64,000 bases of DNA from positions 1 through 64,000 of the forward strand of contig NZ_JBGFFE010000014.1 in NCBI RefSeq assembly GCF_041224415.1, in the 5' to 3' direction. Below the pieces are notes generated by a model, which was not told where the DNA came from, ran no database searches, and was given only the letters and a program-made list of their open reading frames with translations. Positions 61,288-64,000 of the stretch are shown one piece after another. The position numbers and the translations under genes are program-made. Source of the stretch: Clostridium_B lapidicellarium (GTDB lineage Bacteria > Bacillota > Clostridia > Clostridiales > Clostridiaceae). Position 1 is the first letter of the stretch; each line of letters starts with the position of its first letter.

Positions 61288-62454
61288 TTGAAGATAAAAA
61301 AAGACAAAAATATTATGATTGTTTTAATGATTTTCATATTGCTGTTTTCAGGTATGTTTTCTGTGAAAGCTGTAAATAATGGAAACAATAAACCCATTCA
61401 CGGCAAGGTTGTTAAGATAGAATCAGGAGGAAATAAAAATTCACAGAGGTTTTCCAATGTGGATGTGAAGATAATTTCAGGGAAACTTAAAGGCAGGACA
61501 ATTACTGTGCAAAACTTTGTTGGAGGAAAGATAAAAGATGAAAACAGCAGCACCCAGAGTTTTGTGAAAGTTGGAGACGAAGTTTTGATAAATGTTGACA
61601 AATATGATAAAAACGGCAATGTCCAAAAGGCATATATCTATGAAATAGTCAGGTATAAATATCTCTATAAATTGGGAATATTTTTTGTCCTGCTCCTGAT
61701 TATCATTGGAGGCAAAAAGGGAATCAAATCAGTTATAACCTTGGCTATAACTGGATTTATGGTGTTAAAAGTTTTAATACCTCTTGTAATACAGGGATTC
61801 AATCCGGTAATTGTTTCTTCTGTTATATGTATGATTGCAATTGTAGTGAACCTCGTCATCATAGGTGGAAAGAATGAAAAGACGCTGTCTGCCATCATAG
61901 GCACATTTGGAGGTGTATTGATTGCAGGATTTATAGCCTTGTTTTCAAATTCTATAATAAGGGTGAACGGACTTACAGATGATCAAATGCAGTCCATTAT
62001 CTATGTAGCTCAAAATTCCAATTTTGATTTTCCGGGGCTCCTGTTTGCGGGAATAATTATGGGGGCACTTGGTGCAGTTATGGATGTGAGTATATCCATA
62101 GCGTCTTCCGTGAAGGAAATTGAAGATGCCAAACCCGATATAACGGTAAAAGAACTGATAAAATCCGGCATGAATGTGGGAAAGGATATTATGGGAACTA
62201 TGGCCAATACGCTGATACTTGCATATGTAGGAGGCGCCATGTACATAATGATTATGGTTTCTTCATATTCTTACAGCAGTTCTGTTACTACTGCCGTTGA
62301 TCAAGATGTAATTGCTTCAGAAATATTAAAAGCTCTGGCGGGAAGCATTGGCTTGATTTTTGCAATTCCCATTACAACTGTTGTGGCCGCACTGCTTGTT
62401 AAAAGACATAGAAACAGGTCGAAGGAAATATCCGAACCTGAAGGGGAAAAATAA
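61288..62454 (+). CDS. YibE/F-family membrane protein
   Basis: 388 residues. An N-terminal signal or anchor helix, an extracytoplasmic beta-rich domain (about 30-130, HGKVVKIESGG, VGDEVLINVDKYD), then six to seven membrane spans with the family segments LFAGIIMGALGAVMDVSISIASSV and GMNVGKDIMGTMANTLILAYVG. The family is annotated as transport-related, with no settled function. Start TTG 61288 lies after GAAGGTGAG. Confidence 0.86.
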   Translation: MKIKKDKNIMIVLMIFILLFSGMFSVKAVNNGNNKPIHGKVVKIESGGNKNSQRFSNVDVKIISGKLKGRTITVQNFVGGKIKDENSSTQSFVKVGDEVLINVDKYDKNGNVQKAYIYEIVRYKYLYKLGIFFVLLLIIIGGKKGIKSVITLAITGFMVLKVLIPLVIQGFNPVIVSSVICMIAIVVNLVIIGGKNEKTLSAIIGTFGGVLIAGFIALFSNSIIRVNGLTDDQMQSIIYVAQNSNFDFPGLLFAGIIMGALGAVMDVSISIASSVKEIEDAKPDITVKELIKSGMNVGKDIMGTMANTLILAYVGGAMYIMIMVSSYSYSSSVTTAVDQDVIASEILKALAGSIGLIFAIPITTVVAALLVKRHRNRSKEISEPEGEK

Positions 62455-62524
62455 AAGTAACATTTTTTTACCTGAATAAATATAATACAGTGAATTAAAC
62501 TGGAAGGAAAGGATATGAAGTACT

Positions 62525-62860
62525 ATGGAGTTCACTGTAAATTTTTATACTGTTTCAGGTGAAGGTTCTGATGAGTTGAAAAAATTTCACAGCCAGGTGA
62601 GATCGGAGAATCCCATGTATTCAACTCTTGAAACAGGTGACATTATAGTACCTAAAAATGATGGCCTGGAATATGTTATAGTAAGGATAGTTAAAGATCT
62701 TTACAGAGAAGAATTGAATGTATATATGACTGGCGTGAAAAGCAAAGAGGAAATAATGGATGAGATAGAGGATCTGGCTAATAAAACTGTAAAATCTGTA
62801 TTGGAATCCATTAGGGATACGCTGGATTTTGATGAAAATAAGGATCTCAATAAGAATTAA
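62525..62860 (+). CDS. Hypothetical protein, 111 residues
   Basis: Soluble, acidic, with an N-terminal beta-strand segment (MEFTVNFYTVSGEG), a YSTLETGDIIVPKNDG turn and a long C-terminal helix (KEEIMDEIEDLANKTVKSVLESIRDTLDF). No domain is recognised. It has an AAGGAAAGG site about 14 bases before ATG 62525 and a terminator after it. It separates the YibE/F gene from the methyltransferase; a role with either neighbour is not supported. Confidence 0.6.
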   Translation: MEFTVNFYTVSGEGSDELKKFHSQVRSENPMYSTLETGDIIVPKNDGLEYVIVRIVKDLYREELNVYMTGVKSKEEIMDEIEDLANKTVKSVLESIRDTLDFDENKDLNKN

Positions 62861-62866
62861 ATTTGA

Positions 62867-62914
62867 GAACACTATTGAATTCATTTATTTTTGTGATTTC
62901 AATGGTGTTCTTGA
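62867..62914 (+). terminator. Terminator before pglX
   Basis: GAACACTATTGAA and TTCAATGGTGTTC form a 13-base stem with one G-U pair, followed by a weak TTGATT. It insulates the methyltransferase gene, which therefore probably has its own start of transcription. Confidence 0.7.
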
Positions 62915-62947
62915 TTATAAGAAAATTTAATTTAGGGGTTTTGGGAA

Positions 62948-64000
62948 ATGAATAGGAATATACTGAAAAACTTGGCCTGCGAAGGTAGGAAAGAATTGAT
63001 TGAAAAAATACATATAAGGGCCTTGAAATGTGGTATATGCGGAGACAAGAAAGGACCCTCAACTGATCTCAGCAATGGGGAAGAGATACAGAAGAGAAAA
63101 ATAATTAGAGATATTGCAGCTTTGGACAATGAGGGTAAAAATGGATACAGGAATATAATTGAAGAGACTTCCTGTGCCTGGTTTAATAGATTTACAGCTT
63201 TGAGGTTTATGGAAGTAAACGATTATCTACCTGCGAATATTGATACAATATCTGGTATAGAAGGGTCGTTTAAGCGTGCGATAATAGCCAGATGCAATGG
63301 CTTAAGCAGTTCTCTACCGTTTGTATTTGAAAAATCTGGAGACAGTTCTGAATTGTTATTTCCGGAGGGAATTTTAAAAGGAGGGAATTTTATAAAAAAG
63401 CTTACGGATAATGTTCTCATACCGAAAGACGATTGGGAAAATGTATCTATCATAGGATGGCTTTACGAGTACTACATATCTGAAGAAAAAAATAAACTCA
63501 TGAAGACAAAAAAACAATATGACAAGGAGGAGATACCTTATGTAACTCAACTTTTTACTCCGGATTGGATAGTTAAGTATATGGTTGAAAATTCTTTGGG
63601 AAGGTACTGGGTTGAAGCCCACCCGGAACAGTGTGATCTTAAAAAAAACTGGGAATTTTACATTGAGGGCTCACAACCAGATGCAGATGACGAAGTGAAG
63701 GTTGAAGATATCAGATGTATTGATCCGGCTTGTGGTTCAGGTCATATACTTATATATATGTTTGACGTACTGTATCAAATATATAGAAGATGCGGTTACA
63801 GACAGGAGGAGATACCGGAGCTTATTATGGAAAATAATCTCTATGGGATGGATGTAGATGACAAGGCACATGGGCTGTCCTGCTTTGCTGTTGTAATGCA
63901 GGGAATGAAGTACAATAAAAAGCTTCTTGGAAATATGGATAGAAAATTTTACTCGAATATAGTGTCTATCCAGGAAAGTAATGCTTTTGACGAGGACGAT
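62948..64000 (+). CDS. pglX: PglX-like adenine-specific DNA methyltransferase (partial, runs off the right edge)
   Basis: 351 codons are open from ATG 62948 (after AGGGG) to the window end with no stop. The N-terminus has the PglX-type WFNRFTALRFMEVNDYLP near 78, then TQLFTPDWIVKYMVENSLGRYW near 200, and the SAM-binding motif I DPACGSGHIL near 260, followed by ENNLYGMDVDD. Intact PglX proteins have about 1150-1200 residues, so the NPPY catalytic motif should lie beyond the edge. In BREX phage defence PglX methylates host DNA. Here no brxA, brxB or brxC precedes it, so it is either an orphan or heads an unusual cluster. An early CGIC pair (near 29) is atypical. Confidence 0.85.
   Translation, partial: MNRNILKNLACEGRKELIEKIHIRALKCGICGDKKGPSTDLSNGEEIQKRKIIRDIAALDNEGKNGYRNIIEETSCAWFNRFTALRFMEVNDYLPANIDTISGIEGSFKRAIIARCNGLSSSLPFVFEKSGDSSELLFPEGILKGGNFIKKLTDNVLIPKDDWENVSIIGWLYEYYISEEKNKLMKTKKQYDKEEIPYVTQLFTPDWIVKYMVENSLGRYWVEAHPEQCDLKKNWEFYIEGSQPDADDEVKVEDIRCIDPACGSGHILIYMFDVLYQIYRRCGYRQEEIPELIMENNLYGMDVDDKAHGLSCFAVVMQGMKYNKKLLGNMDRKFYSNIVSIQESNAFDEDD

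Noticed and set aside
1..64000. CRISPR arrays, tRNA or rRNA genes
   Set aside because: I looked for regularly spaced direct repeats, tRNA T-loop strings (GGTTCGAATCC) and rRNA landmarks, and found none.

Overview
The window is AT-rich, densely coded DNA from a spore-forming anaerobic Firmicute, most likely a Clostridium sensu stricto relative. The evidence is the codon and base usage, strong GGAGG ribosome binding sites, frequent TTG/GTG starts, and clostridial markers: spore photoproduct lyase, a Spo0E-type phosphatase, phosphate butyryltransferase, crotonase and acyl-CoA dehydrogenase, and a sigma-54-controlled cysteine desulfidase. I see no tRNA, rRNA, CRISPR array, prophage or intact insertion sequence. 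The species cannot be fixed from the sequence alone.

Layout. 1-3.3 kb: the tail of an unknown gene, a nucleosidase-like gene overlapping splB, and a glycerol dehydrogenase. 3.3-6.7 kb (minus strand): a nucleotidyltransferase / glycosyltransferase / glycosidase-like glycan operon. 7.2-9.5 kb: an ABC importer of unknown substrate. 9.6-13.0 kb: a TPP riboswitch with terminator controlling tenA-thiZXY. 13.2-15.4 kb: phosphate butyryltransferase plus an aminotransferase. 15.5-17.5 kb: a polysaccharide deacetylase, then TetR and MarR regulators. 17.7-22.8 kb: a GntP-type permease and a crotonase / CoA-transferase / acyl-CoA dehydrogenase operon with near-identical promoter-operators, suggesting uptake and reduction of a short hydroxy or unsaturated acid. 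23.1-25.9 kb: a MacAB-like efflux system. 26.2-30.9 kb: small stress and redox genes, a structured RNA candidate, a divergent deformylase, a decayed MocR regulator and YitT. 31.2-39.7 kb: recQ, an orphan amino-acid-binding lipoprotein, then argF-carA-carB.

39.8-42.3 kb: Spo0E and two exported cell-wall enzymes. 42.4 kb: a second, decayed copy of the RNA element. 42.7-45.5 kb: a metallo-beta-lactamase-fold remnant, a GntR-ABC operon and a small conserved protein. 45.7-50.0 kb: a two-component system followed by an LtaS-like synthase whose upstream region carries 11-bp-periodic repeats. 50.2-52.7 kb: an MntR-like regulator and a partial molybdenum cofactor cluster. 54.0-58.2 kb: a second orphan binding lipoprotein, a sigma-54 activator, and a cysteine desulfidase preceded by a textbook -24/-12 promoter and a perfect inverted repeat. 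58.4-62.9 kb: small membrane proteins, a DegV-PadR operon under a 34-bp perfect palindrome, a TerC-family protein and a YibE/F protein. The window ends inside a PglX-like adenine methyltransferase (from 62948), the only sign of a defence system.

The items most worth follow-up are the PglX gene cut by the right edge, the paired structured RNA elements, and the MarR-linked acid-utilisation module.
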